Shown here in pieces: positions 1-8,321 of a stretch of DNA of 33,906 nucleotides. The notes under the pieces are model-generated. The model worked only from the letters and a program-made list of their open reading frames with translations. It did no database searches and was not told the origin of the DNA. The stretch covers positions 1 to 33,906 of the forward strand of contig CAJTVL010000043.1 in the NCBI GenBank assembly GCA_910579425.1. The letters run 5' to 3'. Origin of the DNA: an uncultured Lachnospiraceae bacterium (GTDB lineage Bacteria; Bacillota; Clostridia; Lachnospirales; Lachnospiraceae). Each line of letters opens with the position of its first letter. Position 1 is the stretch's first letter. The position numbers and the translations under genes were made by a program.

Positions 1-128
1 GGTTAAATATGTAGTTGTCAATGTGCCGGGACAATAAGTCTCACGGATTCAGGTCTTATGTAAGACTTTGCCACAATGTGGAAAAGTTAGAAGAAGGGGC
101 AAGCTGAACAGGAAGCTTATAAAAATCA

Positions 129-160
129 TTGACATATAGTACTAAATATAGTACTATAAT
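129..160 (+). promoter_or_regulatory. hicAB promoter
   Basis: A consensus -35 box TTGACA lies at 129-134. Two -10 choices follow: TACTAT at 152-157 with a 17-base spacer, or TATAAT at 155-160 with a 20-base spacer. The GTG start of the hicA remnant is about 22 bases further on, preceded by GGGAGGAG. Confidence 0.8.
136..157. promoter_or_regulatory. Twin palindromic operator (probable HicB site)
   Basis: A perfect inverted repeat has arms ATAGTACTA (136-144) and TAGTACTAT (149-157) separated by AATA. Each arm contains the 8-base palindrome TAGTACTA (137-144 and 149-156), so two identical sites sit 12 bases apart between the -35 and -10 boxes. This is the expected place for autorepression by a ribbon-helix-helix antitoxin such as HicB. 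Binding by this HicB is inferred. Confidence 0.75.
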
Positions 161-181
161 ATTGTGGGAGGAGTATGACGA

Positions 182-319
182 GTGCCAGGTGTAGAAAAGA
201 TAATTGACAAGATGAAGCGACAGCCTAACGGAATACGACCGGAAGAAGCCGAAAAAGTACTTAAGGCTTATGGATACGAACCAGTAAGACAGGGAAGGAG
301 CATAAATAATGGAAGTTAA
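182..319 (+). pseudogene. hicA: Truncated HicA-type toxin remnant
   Basis: A 45-residue frame opens with GTG at 182 behind GGGAGGAG. Its first 37 residues (PGVEKIIDKMKRQPNGIRPE through a YGYEPVRQ stretch) resemble the N-terminal half of Firmicute HicA mRNA interferases. In intact homologues the VRQ is followed by a GSH motif holding the catalytic histidine and by the rest of the dsRBD-like fold. Here VRQ runs straight into GRSINNGS and a stop that overlaps the start of hicB. The whole catalytic half is missing, apparently through an in-place deletion that kept the hicB ribosome-binding site (GGAAGGAG at 293-300). It should not be an active RNase. The family call is from recollection of the conserved N-terminus, not a search. 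Confidence 0.7.
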
Positions 320-653
320 AGACTATATAAAGTTACCGTACACAAGATTGGTACAGGAGATGAATGATGAAAGCGGGCATTATTTTTACGGTAGGATCTT
401 AGAACTTGACGGCTGTCAAAGTACAGGGGATACTTTGGAAGAACTGTATGAAAGCCTTAACGAAGCTATGGAAGGATATATAGAAATCAAGTTAGAAAAT
501 AACTTGCCTGTTCCCACCCCGGAATCAGCAGAGAAATATAGCGGGAAGTTTGTAGTAAGGCTGCCAAAGTCCTTACATCAGCGTCTGGTAATCGAAGCAG
601 ACAAGGAAGGTATAAGCCTTAATCAGTTGGCATTATATAAGCTGGCGCTTTAG
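309..653 (+). CDS. hicB: HicB-family antitoxin
   Basis: This 114-residue protein has the two-part HicB layout. An N-terminal partial RNase-H-like domain (about residues 1-70) includes FYGRILELDGC and the TGDTLEELYESLNEAMEGYI helix. A C-terminal ribbon-helix-helix DNA-binding segment (about residues 78-114) reads FVVRLPKSLHQRLVIEADKE followed by GISLNQ. HicB normally sequesters HicA and represses the operon promoter. The ATG at 309 is preceded by GGAAGGAG and overlaps the end of the hicA remnant by 11 bases. Because HicA is truncated, this is an orphan antitoxin; it could still repress its promoter through the TAGTACTA pair, or neutralise a HicA encoded elsewhere. Confidence 0.88.
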   Translation: MEVKDYIKLPYTRLVQEMNDESGHYFYGRILELDGCQSTGDTLEELYESLNEAMEGYIEIKLENNLPVPTPESAEKYSGKFVVRLPKSLHQRLVIEADKEGISLNQLALYKLAL

Positions 654-758
654 GTATAAAGGATGATCAGCCAGGGATGGCAAAACAAAACCCTTTGTTT
701 GTGGGCGCCGCAGTTCTCCAAGAGATGACAAATGGAATACGGGATTTCAAAAATATAT

Positions 759-787
759 ACTCCGCAGGGAAACCTGCGGAGTTTTTC
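759..787 (+). terminator. Rho-independent terminator after hicB
   Basis: A perfect 10-base stem, ACTCCGCAGG (759-768) and CCTGCGGAGT (773-782), closes a GAAA tetraloop and runs into TTTTT (782-786). It ends the hicAB transcript. Confidence 0.9.
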
Positions 788-1107
788 TGACCTATTAACA
801 TTTCAGGAGAATTTAACAGAATAGTGTGGAACACTGTAAAATCATATGGATAAGAGAAAATTATTGAATTAGATTTCTATATGAAAGAATGCGAAAATTC
901 TGAACCCTGTAACTAAAATAATTACTGCCGCTGTCTCGGGCAGAAATTCGAATTATGCTCTTGCAAATTTAGTTCATAAAAAATTCCTCACAAAAATTTT
1001 TATGTCCTGAAATACCATTTATTGTATTAAAAAAAAGCGCCCTACTTTATCTTGTAGTGAATGCAGGGAGAGGGCCAGGAGTACGGAAAAACCTGACAAA
1101 AACCTTC
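788..1107. other. AT-rich intergenic stretch without a gene
   Basis: No frame with a credible start, ribosome-binding site and protein-like composition was found on either strand. The stretch is AT-rich, has several short T and A runs, and separates the toxin-antitoxin remnant from the M60 promoter. GACAAAAA at 1095-1102 is the inverted copy of a TTTTTGTC motif seen at other promoters in this window. Confidence 0.5.
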
Positions 1108-1136
1108 TTGAAAAAAGAAATTGGAAATGATATACT
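1108..1136 (+). promoter_or_regulatory. Sigma-A promoter of the M60 peptidase gene
   Basis: A TTGAAA -35 box (1108-1113) and TATACT -10 box (1131-1136) are separated by exactly 17 bases. This predicts a start near 1143 and a leader of about 170 bases before the ATG at 1315. Confidence 0.7.
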
Positions 1137-1142
1137 ATCGTC

Positions 1143-1314
1143 ACTTAGACTAAATATCAAACATTCTGCAGAAAGCAGGGTGTATTAAGATGCAGTGGAT
1201 GCCGGGGTTTTTGCAGGACATCCCTGCGTAAGGCCGGTGTTTTCGTCTGTTTTTGGAAGAGCACAGGCGGCATGCTAAGAGAGTTGAAAGAAACAAAGGA
1301 AAAGGAGATCAGTA
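1143..1314 (+). promoter_or_regulatory. Long structured 5' leader of the M60 gene
   Basis: About 170 untranslated bases contain short inverted repeats: the palindrome TTCTGCAGAA near 1164-1173, and GCAGG-ACATC-CCTGC near 1214-1228. I could not match it to a known riboswitch; a c-di-GMP (GEMM) consensus was considered and not seen. AAAGGAG sits about 7 bases before the ATG. Confidence 0.35.
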
Positions 1315-4300
1315 ATGAAACGAGTGACGGCGTGGTGTATGGCATTTAGTTTGGTTTTGTTATGCGCATTCCCGGTACGGGCAGAAATGATTGGCGGCGG
1401 CAGGGAAGGGACAGCAGAACAGACACAGGAGCCCCAGACCGGGGCGGCCGGTAAAAGTTTTGTGGACGCTTCTAATGCAACCGCTGTTGCGGAGCAGCCT
1501 CAGGCAGGCCGGGAGGCGGCAACGGCGACTCCTACGCTCACCCCGCAGCCTGTCGGAAGTTCAATGCCCGGTAACTCAGCGCAGCCCGTCGGAAGTTCGA
1601 CGCCTGGTACCTCGTCGCAGCCCGTCGCAAGTTCGATACCCGATACCTCGTCGCAGCCCGATGAGAGTTCGACGCCTTCGGCCGCTCCCACACCAAGCGC
1701 AAGCCCGGTATCCGGAGAGGGGCCGTCACCGCAAATCAGTCCGTCACCGGAAGGCAGTCCGTCACCGGAAACCAGCCCTTCGCCGGAGATCAGCCCCACG
1801 CCCAGTGTCAGTCCTTCTGCCAGTCCCAGCGTGGAAGGTCTGGAAAACTCTCTGATGAGTACCCAGGCTGACGGGGAAGACCCGGATTGGAATAATGAAA
1901 ATGCCCCCTCCAATGTATCAGGCGGCATTGAGGTAATCCTGAGGAATGTACTGCCCACGGAAGGCATTGTACTGAATGTCTGGCTGGAAAAGGACGGACA
2001 GGCGGCAGGAGATACAAGGCAGGTACAGCTTGAAAAGAGTGCAAAGGGGCGTTCGGAGATCTTTGAGGGACTCGATGAGGGGACTTATAGCCTGAAGATT
2101 ACCGGCCCCGGATTTATTCAGTATAAACAAGATATTGAGGTGGTAAGAGGAAGCGTTCAGAGCGCAGAGATCCATACGGGCTTTGTGAATCTTGAAGGTT
2201 TTTTTTCTGACACAGATTTTTCTTATGATACAGAACATCCCCATCCCGGCGTACTTCTGATCGGGGATGTAAATGGAGATAATATCCTTGACGATCAGGA
2301 TAAGGATGCCATTATGAGTGCCATGAGCAGAGGAGAAAACGGGGCGCTTGTTGGGGATCCGGATCAGAATCCCACGGATTTGGACCGGGACGGAAAAACG
2401 GATCTGGTGGATCTGCAGTACTATGTCAACAGCAAAGCCAGGCTGGATGAGGGGAAGCACACCCGGGCGCCTTTGAGCAGTGCAATCATGCCGGAGGCCG
2501 TCAAGGTGAATCTGAGCCCGCAGACCACGGTTTCGGGCGGCAGTGTGGAGGAACTGCTGAAGGATAACGAAAACATGGTTTCCCTGCAGAATGCAGACGG
2601 AACGGAAATTTCCGGGACGAATCCCGTAGAGCTTGGTTTCAACCTCCAGAGTGCGGAACAGGAGGAACAAAATCAGTGTGCCTTTATGGAGCATGTGGTA
2701 ATTTCTATGGGTGAATCCTCTATTGAAAACGGTATTTTCTATTATGAGGATCAGAACGGAGAACGGAAGCCGATCTATATTGTGGACGGGAAGCAGGCGG
2801 ATGCTGCGATGGCATATGCGCTGCCTTCGGAGAGTGAGCGCGCGGCCAGAGCCGGCCGCTCCGGTGAGCTTGTGATAGATTTGGGCGGCCAGGTTGCCGT
2901 CAAGAAGGTGGAGCTTAGAATTACCGGAACTAAGAATAAAAACCTTGCACAGATCAGCAAGGTGGAATTCTTAAACGGTATGAAAAACAGAATCCCTGAG
3001 CCCAAAACGGATATTCCTACAGGGCTGTCTGCAGAGGAAGGGGATCAGTCCTTTATCCTGAAATGGAATAAGGCGGAGAATATTACCGGCTATGAGGTGA
3101 AAATTACCTGTAACGGCCAGTCGGAAACCGTGCGCGCTGCGGCTGAGAGCCTGGAAGTAAAATCCTTTCAGGGTAATAAGCTGTCAAACGGCACGGCCTA
3201 TGAAGTATGTGTGCAGTCTGTGAACGGAAACTGGCAGAGCGGATACGGCAGTGCCATAACGGTTACGCCCGAGGTTTCCAAAGTGCCGGATGCGCCGGAC
3301 AATTTGAAGGCCACAGGCGGTTATTGTGTTGTCCGCATGAGCTGGAAAAACATGAAGAACACAAATACATATAATGTATATTACAGGGAGGCAGGAGAAG
3401 AGGCTTTCACCAGGGTAGAAGGGATTGCCCGGAACAGTTATGAAATCACAGGCCTGAAAGAGAAGACGAGGTATGAGGTATATGTAACCGGTGTAAACAG
3501 TCTGGGGGAAGGGAGCCGCTCCATCATTTCCGAGGCAGTGACCACCACCCTGATTCCCGCCAAGATGCCCAATTATAAGCTGATTAATGAGTCTAACGGC
3601 AAAGGGAAGTTGAGCGCCCATATTGTAAGCGCCACTCATGCCAGAGGCACTATGGTGGCAAGCCCTTTGGATACCGCCGGCAAAAGCGCCCTGGGGACTG
3701 TGGACAAGGATTTCGGCTCCAGCTATCAGATTCTGGACTGGGATGACGGTGCGGCCTATGTGTCTCCGGATAAAGGTCTTTTATTTACCCTGGATGACTA
3801 TTATCAGATGAGCTATATTACCTTTGCAGAGACGGAGGATATTGCTTCCTATAGCCAGGTATCGGTCTACTATTATGACAAAGAGCATCCCGACGGCGTT
3901 TACGCGGAAAATCCGGTAGTTCTCCAGAGGTCGGATTCCAACGGGAGGAAATATTATCTGATCAAGCTGGCAGAGCCGATTACGGCCAACAAGGTGAGGC
4001 TGGGATTTGCACGGGGATATAATCTGTACAACATTGTAATCGCAGAAGTGAATTTCTACCATTATGACAGCCTGGAGGATGACATTCTTGCCCTGTATGA
4101 AAATGATCTGCAGACCTCTTTGAGGGAAGGGGTAACGGAAGAAACCATAAATGAACTCCAGAAACGCCTGGACAGCGTGGATGAGAAAAGCGGTGAGTAT
4201 CACCCGGAGCGGGCAGTGCTGCAGAGAGAGCTGGATAACGCAAGAGGGCTTTTGGAGCACGGCTTCAATGATGTGATTGAGATCAAGCCCCAGATTACGG

Positions 4301-6993
4301 CGCGCAGGGACGCTCATTTGGGCTTTAGCGGGCTGAATGCGTGGCAGCCCCTTGGAATTACGGCCTATGAAGGGGAACAGATCGTCATTTATGTGGGACA
4401 CAATCAGCTGAAAACAGGCTCCAATTCGGCGCTGAAGCTGATCGCAACCCAGTATCATGCGGAGGCGGGGGCTTTTGCCTCGGAGGTGGCCTCCTTAAAG
4501 GTGGGACGCAATGAGATTACCATACCGGCAATCCAGAGCCTGGCCTGCGAGGGCGGGGGAGCCCTTTATATTCAGTATACCGGGGACAACGGCAATGACA
4601 GATACGCGGTGCGGGTTAACGGAGGAGTCAAAGAGCCCGTTCTGGATCTCTACGGAGTGACGGATGAGGCTGAGCGCCTGGAGCGTGTGAGCGCCTATGT
4701 CGGGGAGCTGGAGGAGCATGTGGCCTCTCAGGAAGCCCTTCACAGAGAGAAACACGAGACGGCAGGAGAAGGAAATAAAGTGAACCGGGCTTACGACAAG
4801 CAGAACTGTATTCTCGGGGCAACGGAAATTATGTTAGACCAAATGATGCTGTCCGTGTCGGCAGAGCAGATTCTGGCAGGCCTTGGGTCAGGCAGCACGC
4901 AGGAAAAGGCGGCCAAGCTGAATCAGTCTCTCCGGGCAATGGATGAAATGCTGGAGCTGTTTTACCATCACAAGGGGTTAAGCGATGATCCGTCGGCGCC
5001 TGCAACGGATCGTATGCCTGCCGCGCATTTGAATATCCGCTATATGAGAATGTTTGCAGGGGCGTTTATGTATGCCTCCGGAAACCATATCGGAATTGAG
5101 TGGGGCTCTGTGCCGGGGCTGGCGACATCCGTTCCGGTTCAGTCAGAGAACGGAAAGTACCTGAGCGGAAATTATTTCGGGTGGGGAATTGCCCATGAGA
5201 TCGGCCATAATATCAATCAGGGAAGCTATGCCATTGCGGAAGTGACCAATAATTATTTTGCCGTACTGGCACAGGCAAAGGATCGAAATGATTCCGTGCG
5301 GTTCCAATATAAGGACGTTTATAAGAAGGTGACGTCCAATACAGTGGGACACCCTTCCAATGTGTTTACCCACCTTGCCATGTACTGGCAGCTCCATCTG
5401 GCCTACGACCGTGGCTACAATTATAAGATCTATGACAGCTATCAGGAGCAGCAGGAGAATCTGTTTTATGCGCGGGTGGATTCCTACAGCAGGAACACGT
5501 CGCTTGCACCGGGAAATCTGAATTTAAACGGCGGAAGCGATCAGAACATTATGCGCCTTGCCTGCGCGGCGGCCGGGAGAAACCTGACAGAGTTTTTCAT
5601 GCGCTGGGGACTTGTGCCTGATCAGGAAACCAGCAGTTATGCCGGCCAGTTCCCCAAGGAAGAGAGGGCGCTGTATTATCTGACAGACGATGCAAGAGTT
5701 TATGAGATCGAAAGGGGCGGAACGCAGGGAACCATCCGGGGAGACAATGTGATCGGTTCTTCCAGCAGTGTCAGTGTAAGTGAAAGCGTTGCAAATGAGG
5801 TAAATCTTACCATTGAGTGTACCGCCAATCCGGATGTAATTCTGGGATATGAGATTGCCAGATATTGTTATGAGGACGGGGAGAGCGTCCGTCAGGTGAT
5901 TGGTTTTTCCACAGAAAATACCTGGCAGGATCATGTTGCAGTGGTAAATAACCGGGTGATGACCTATGAGGTGACTGCGGTGGATAAGTTTGGCTACCGC
6001 TCCAATCCGGCGACGATCGGGGAGGTAAAGATTTCCCATGACGGGAGCCATGACAAATCCATGTGGACGGCGGCCTCCAATCTGCATTCCCAGGAGGATA
6101 CGGCACAGGAGGCAGGGGAGAATGATCCCTGTGCGCCCGAGACTGTTTCGGCAATCAGCCGGATCATTGACAATGATTATAACAATACCTACACGGGTAT
6201 GGTGCAGGGCGGAGATGCCACGGTGCTTCTGAGGTTAAATCAGGTACTTTCCGTGTGCGGGCTGAAATATACGGTGGATTCCGGAACCGTAATCGGAAAC
6301 TATGAGATTCAGGTGAGTGTGGACGGAAGTACCTGGACTACTGTGAAGACGGGGAGCTTCGATGACAAAAAGGGGAGCCAGACCGTATACTTTGAGAACG
6401 GCAAAGACCCATGGGTATGTACCTATGATGCCGCCTATGTGAGACTGAAAGCGCCGGGACAAACCGAAATCAGTATTTCGGAGATCGACCTTTTGGGTCC
6501 TGCGGGAGACGATATTTCTTTTGGCGCAAAGGAAGACGGAACGCAGGGCGCCGTGGGAATCCTGGCGGAGGATTATGTCTACGAGCAAAAGGACGGGGTG
6601 GAAAACTACATCCCCAAGGGTTCCCTGATCTTTACCGGCAGCTATAAGGGAAATCCGGCATACAATGTGGTAGTGCTTTATGATGAAAGCGGTTCTGTGG
6701 TAGGCGGAGTGGAGGAAAGCGGCGCATTAAAGTCATCCCAGATCATTCTTGCAAATGTACCCGAAAACGGCCTGCTCGGGGAAGTGAGCAGAGGAACCTG
6801 GATCTACTGGATTGAGCCGTCGGCGCAGGGAGAGCTTTCCGTGCCTGGCGGGAAGATACGGGCGCAGCTCTATCGTGTGGACAACGCCATCACCAATGAG
6901 GGACAGAGGCTTGTGAGCGATACCCTGCCCCTGGTGATGCCGGAGAAAGACAGGCTGCCGGAGATTACACTGAAGAATGAGGTAAAGAAGTAA
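1315..6993 (+). CDS. Secreted M60-like (enhancin/mucinase-type) zinc metallopeptidase with dockerin, Fn3 and F5/8C-like domains
   Basis: This 1892-residue protein starts with a signal peptide (1-23, cleavage after VRA). A Pro/Ser/Thr linker follows (about 78-174), opening with four 12-residue repeats of the QPVGSSTPGTSS type. Next come a beta domain (about 200-290), a dockerin-like pair of calcium loops (GDVNGDNILDDQD from 317; DLDRDGKTD from 355), a galactose-binding-like region (about 390-560), two Fn3 domains (about 568-745), another lectin-like region (about 755-920) and the peptidase core (about 990-1400). The core carries HEIGH at 1294-1298 with a downstream Glu at 1309, the M60 gluzincin signature. 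A Fn3-like domain (about 1480-1575) and an F5/8C domain (about 1605-1735) follow. M60-like peptidases cleave mucin-type O-glycoproteins at the surface. No sortase motif or transmembrane anchor is present, so the dockerin and the cohesin-like protein encoded next door probably provide attachment (inference). Confidence 0.9.
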   Translation: MKRVTAWCMAFSLVLLCAFPVRAEMIGGGREGTAEQTQEPQTGAAGKSFVDASNATAVAEQPQAGREAATATPTLTPQPVGSSMPGNSAQPVGSSTPGTSSQPVASSIPDTSSQPDESSTPSAAPTPSASPVSGEGPSPQISPSPEGSPSPETSPSPEISPTPSVSPSASPSVEGLENSLMSTQADGEDPDWNNENAPSNVSGGIEVILRNVLPTEGIVLNVWLEKDGQAAGDTRQVQLEKSAKGRSEIFEGLDEGTYSLKITGPGFIQYKQDIEVVRGSVQSAEIHTGFVNLEGFFSDTDFSYDTEHPHPGVLLIGDVNGDNILDDQDKDAIMSAMSRGENGALVGDPDQNPTDLDRDGKTDLVDLQYYVNSKARLDEGKHTRAPLSSAIMPEAVKVNLSPQTTVSGGSVEELLKDNENMVSLQNADGTEISGTNPVELGFNLQSAEQEEQNQCAFMEHVVISMGESSIENGIFYYEDQNGERKPIYIVDGKQADAAMAYALPSESERAARAGRSGELVIDLGGQVAVKKVELRITGTKNKNLAQISKVEFLNGMKNRIPEPKTDIPTGLSAEEGDQSFILKWNKAENITGYEVKITCNGQSETVRAAAESLEVKSFQGNKLSNGTAYEVCVQSVNGNWQSGYGSAITVTPEVSKVPDAPDNLKATGGYCVVRMSWKNMKNTNTYNVYYREAGEEAFTRVEGIARNSYEITGLKEKTRYEVYVTGVNSLGEGSRSIISEAVTTTLIPAKMPNYKLINESNGKGKLSAHIVSATHARGTMVASPLDTAGKSALGTVDKDFGSSYQILDWDDGAAYVSPDKGLLFTLDDYYQMSYITFAETEDIASYSQVSVYYYDKEHPDGVYAENPVVLQRSDSNGRKYYLIKLAEPITANKVRLGFARGYNLYNIVIAEVNFYHYDSLEDDILALYENDLQTSLREGVTEETINELQKRLDSVDEKSGEYHPERAVLQRELDNARGLLEHGFNDVIEIKPQITARRDAHLGFSGLNAWQPLGITAYEGEQIVIYVGHNQLKTGSNSALKLIATQYHAEAGAFASEVASLKVGRNEITIPAIQSLACEGGGALYIQYTGDNGNDRYAVRVNGGVKEPVLDLYGVTDEAERLERVSAYVGELEEHVASQEALHREKHETAGEGNKVNRAYDKQNCILGATEIMLDQMMLSVSAEQILAGLGSGSTQEKAAKLNQSLRAMDEMLELFYHHKGLSDDPSAPATDRMPAAHLNIRYMRMFAGAFMYASGNHIGIEWGSVPGLATSVPVQSENGKYLSGNYFGWGIAHEIGHNINQGSYAIAEVTNNYFAVLAQAKDRNDSVRFQYKDVYKKVTSNTVGHPSNVFTHLAMYWQLHLAYDRGYNYKIYDSYQEQQENLFYARVDSYSRNTSLAPGNLNLNGGSDQNIMRLACAAAGRNLTEFFMRWGLVPDQETSSYAGQFPKEERALYYLTDDARVYEIERGGTQGTIRGDNVIGSSSSVSVSESVANEVNLTIECTANPDVILGYEIARYCYEDGESVRQVIGFSTENTWQDHVAVVNNRVMTYEVTAVDKFGYRSNPATIGEVKISHDGSHDKSMWTAASNLHSQEDTAQEAGENDPCAPETVSAISRIIDNDYNNTYTGMVQGGDATVLLRLNQVLSVCGLKYTVDSGTVIGNYEIQVSVDGSTWTTVKTGSFDDKKGSQTVYFENGKDPWVCTYDAAYVRLKAPGQTEISISEIDLLGPAGDDISFGAKEDGTQGAVGILAEDYVYEQKDGVENYIPKGSLIFTGSYKGNPAYNVVVLYDESGSVVGGVEESGALKSSQIILANVPENGLLGEVSRGTWIYWIEPSAQGELSVPGGKIRAQLYRVDNAITNEGQRLVSDTLPLVMPEKDRLPEITLKNEVKK
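1546..1830 (+). repeat. Pro/Ser/Thr-rich linker repeats inside the M60 gene
   Basis: Four tandem 36-base units (1546-1581, 1582-1617, 1618-1653, 1654-1689) encode QPVGSSMPGNSA-like dodecapeptides. They are followed by shorter units of the SPSPET / SPSPEI type to about 1830. Such segments act as extended, often glycosylated, spacers near the cell wall and can change copy number by slippage. Confidence 0.8.
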
Positions 6994-7018
6994 CGGTTCT
7001 GCCTACAGGATAATGAGA

Positions 7019-7038
7019 TGCGCACCGAGGGGTGCGCA
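7019..7038 (+). other. Intergenic hairpin before the cohesin gene
   Basis: A perfect 8-base stem, TGCGCACC (7019-7026) and GGTGCGCA (7031-7038), has a GAGG loop and no T run. It sits between the M60 stop and the cohesin gene and is more likely an RNA-processing or stability element than a terminator. Confidence 0.6.
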
Positions 7039-7051
7039 GATAGGAGTAAAC

Positions 7052-8305
7052 GTGAAGAGGATCAGGAAAGGATTATATTTCATTACGGCGATACTGACGC
7101 TTTTTCTTCCCATGCAGGCTGCTGCTGCGGGACAGGACGGGGTATCCCTGGTTCAGGAGGAAGACAGTGTGAGCATTGTGCTGGAGATGGGCAATGCGGA
7201 GCAGGAAAAAATATCGGCGGTTGCCGTTTCCCTGCAGATCGGCCAGGAGAGCAGGGATAAAGTAAACGTGGAATTTGAGTTTGCCGGAGAGCTTGCCGGA
7301 GCGGCGGAGGGCTTTCTGTATAATGAAAGTACAGGCGTTCTGGATATTTATGCAGCCTCGGACAGGAGCCTGTTCCATGGGGAAAGCCTGAATCTTGGCC
7401 ATGTCCGGGTAACGCTTAAGGATTCGGGGCAGATTCTCCCTGTGGAGATCAGCTATCGGGACGGTTCCTTTCAGGCAGCGAATGAGGCGTATGGGGAGAA
7501 ACGGCCGATGGTGGCTAATACTCCCGATCCGGTCAATATGCAGATAGGAGAAGGCGCGGGAGATACAGGGGGAGATGCCGGAGGGGATCTGTCCGGCGGC
7601 GGAAACACAGATAAAGACCCGGGACAGGACAGCACGATCGGCGCCGGCACAGAGCCGGGACAAAGCGGCAGCGCTTCCGACGGAGGTGTTTCCGGCGGGA
7701 ACAGTTCCGAGGGAGGAAATGTGGATGACGGGCTTCAAGACGATCATACTGAGTTTGTGAACGATCCGTCCGGTGCCCAGAATATTTCCTCAGCCGTAGT
7801 CAGAAAAAATGAAATCCCCACAGAATTAGTAGACATGAGCCAGGGAGCGACGGCTTCGATCGGGGGAGGAAGCCGTCCCGGCGCAGGCACGCCGAAATGG
7901 ACCAGGCCGGAGGGAAAGGTATCGGTAGTTTCTCCCGAAAAAGGGCCTGCAAGTATTTTTGTAGCGGACAGCGGTCAAAGCTCTTCCGGGGAGACCTCCC
8001 CTGACAGAGAAGAGGAAACAGGAGAGGAGCCTTTCGGGGAAGAAAGCGCCTTTGGAGACGGGGAAGGCATCCGGGGAGAAGAGATTGTCCTGGATCAGAA
8101 GAACGGCGGAGCAAAGGACAGTCAGAATGAAAAAAGAAACCGTATCCTGGTGGGGGCCGGGATTACCATAGTCTGTGCAGGCGGGGTTGGGCTTGCCGCC
8201 TTTGCTCTGGTGAAGACGAAAGGTGCATTGGCCTTAAAGAAGCGGAAAAAACCTGTAAGAAAGAAGCGCAAAAAGCCTGTTCCAAAGAAAAGGAGGCGGC
8301 CGTAA
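7052..8305 (+). CDS. Membrane-anchored cohesin-like domain protein (putative mini-scaffoldin)
   Basis: I chose GTG at 7052 because TAGGAG ends 6 bases before it and it places a signal peptide (KRIRKGLYFITAILTLFLP, then MQAAAAG) at the very N-terminus. The frame is open back to an ATG at 7013. The 417-residue product has a beta-rich domain at about residues 27-165 whose pattern (ISAVAVSLQI, GFLYNESTGVLDIYAASD, SLNLGHVRVTL) resembles a cohesin. Next come a Gly/Ser/Asp-rich linker and acidic region (about 165-360), one transmembrane helix (ILVGAGITIVCAGGVGLAAF) and a strongly basic tail (KKRKKPVRKKRKKPVPKKRR). It follows the dockerin-bearing M60 gene by 58 bases with no visible terminator, implying co-transcription and a partner role. 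The cohesin call rests on pattern and context and is the uncertain part. A generic surface beta-sandwich protein is the alternative. Confidence 0.68.
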   Translation: MKRIRKGLYFITAILTLFLPMQAAAAGQDGVSLVQEEDSVSIVLEMGNAEQEKISAVAVSLQIGQESRDKVNVEFEFAGELAGAAEGFLYNESTGVLDIYAASDRSLFHGESLNLGHVRVTLKDSGQILPVEISYRDGSFQAANEAYGEKRPMVANTPDPVNMQIGEGAGDTGGDAGGDLSGGGNTDKDPGQDSTIGAGTEPGQSGSASDGGVSGGNSSEGGNVDDGLQDDHTEFVNDPSGAQNISSAVVRKNEIPTELVDMSQGATASIGGGSRPGAGTPKWTRPEGKVSVVSPEKGPASIFVADSGQSSSGETSPDREEETGEEPFGEESAFGDGEGIRGEEIVLDQKNGGAKDSQNEKRNRILVGAGITIVCAGGVGLAAFALVKTKGALALKKRKKPVRKKRKKPVPKKRRRP

Positions 8306-8321
8306 ATAAGCGGTATGATGA

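Noticed and set aside
677..790. 37-codon frame beginning MAKQNPLFVGAAVLQEM after hicB
   Set aside because: It lacks a ribosome-binding site and runs through the hicB terminator, which would have to be read as coding. Possibly a relic, but not supported as a gene.
7013..7051. Upstream ATG start for the cohesin-like protein
   Set aside because: No ribosome-binding site, the added residues cross a hairpin, and it would bury the signal peptide. GTG at 7052 with TAGGAG fits better.
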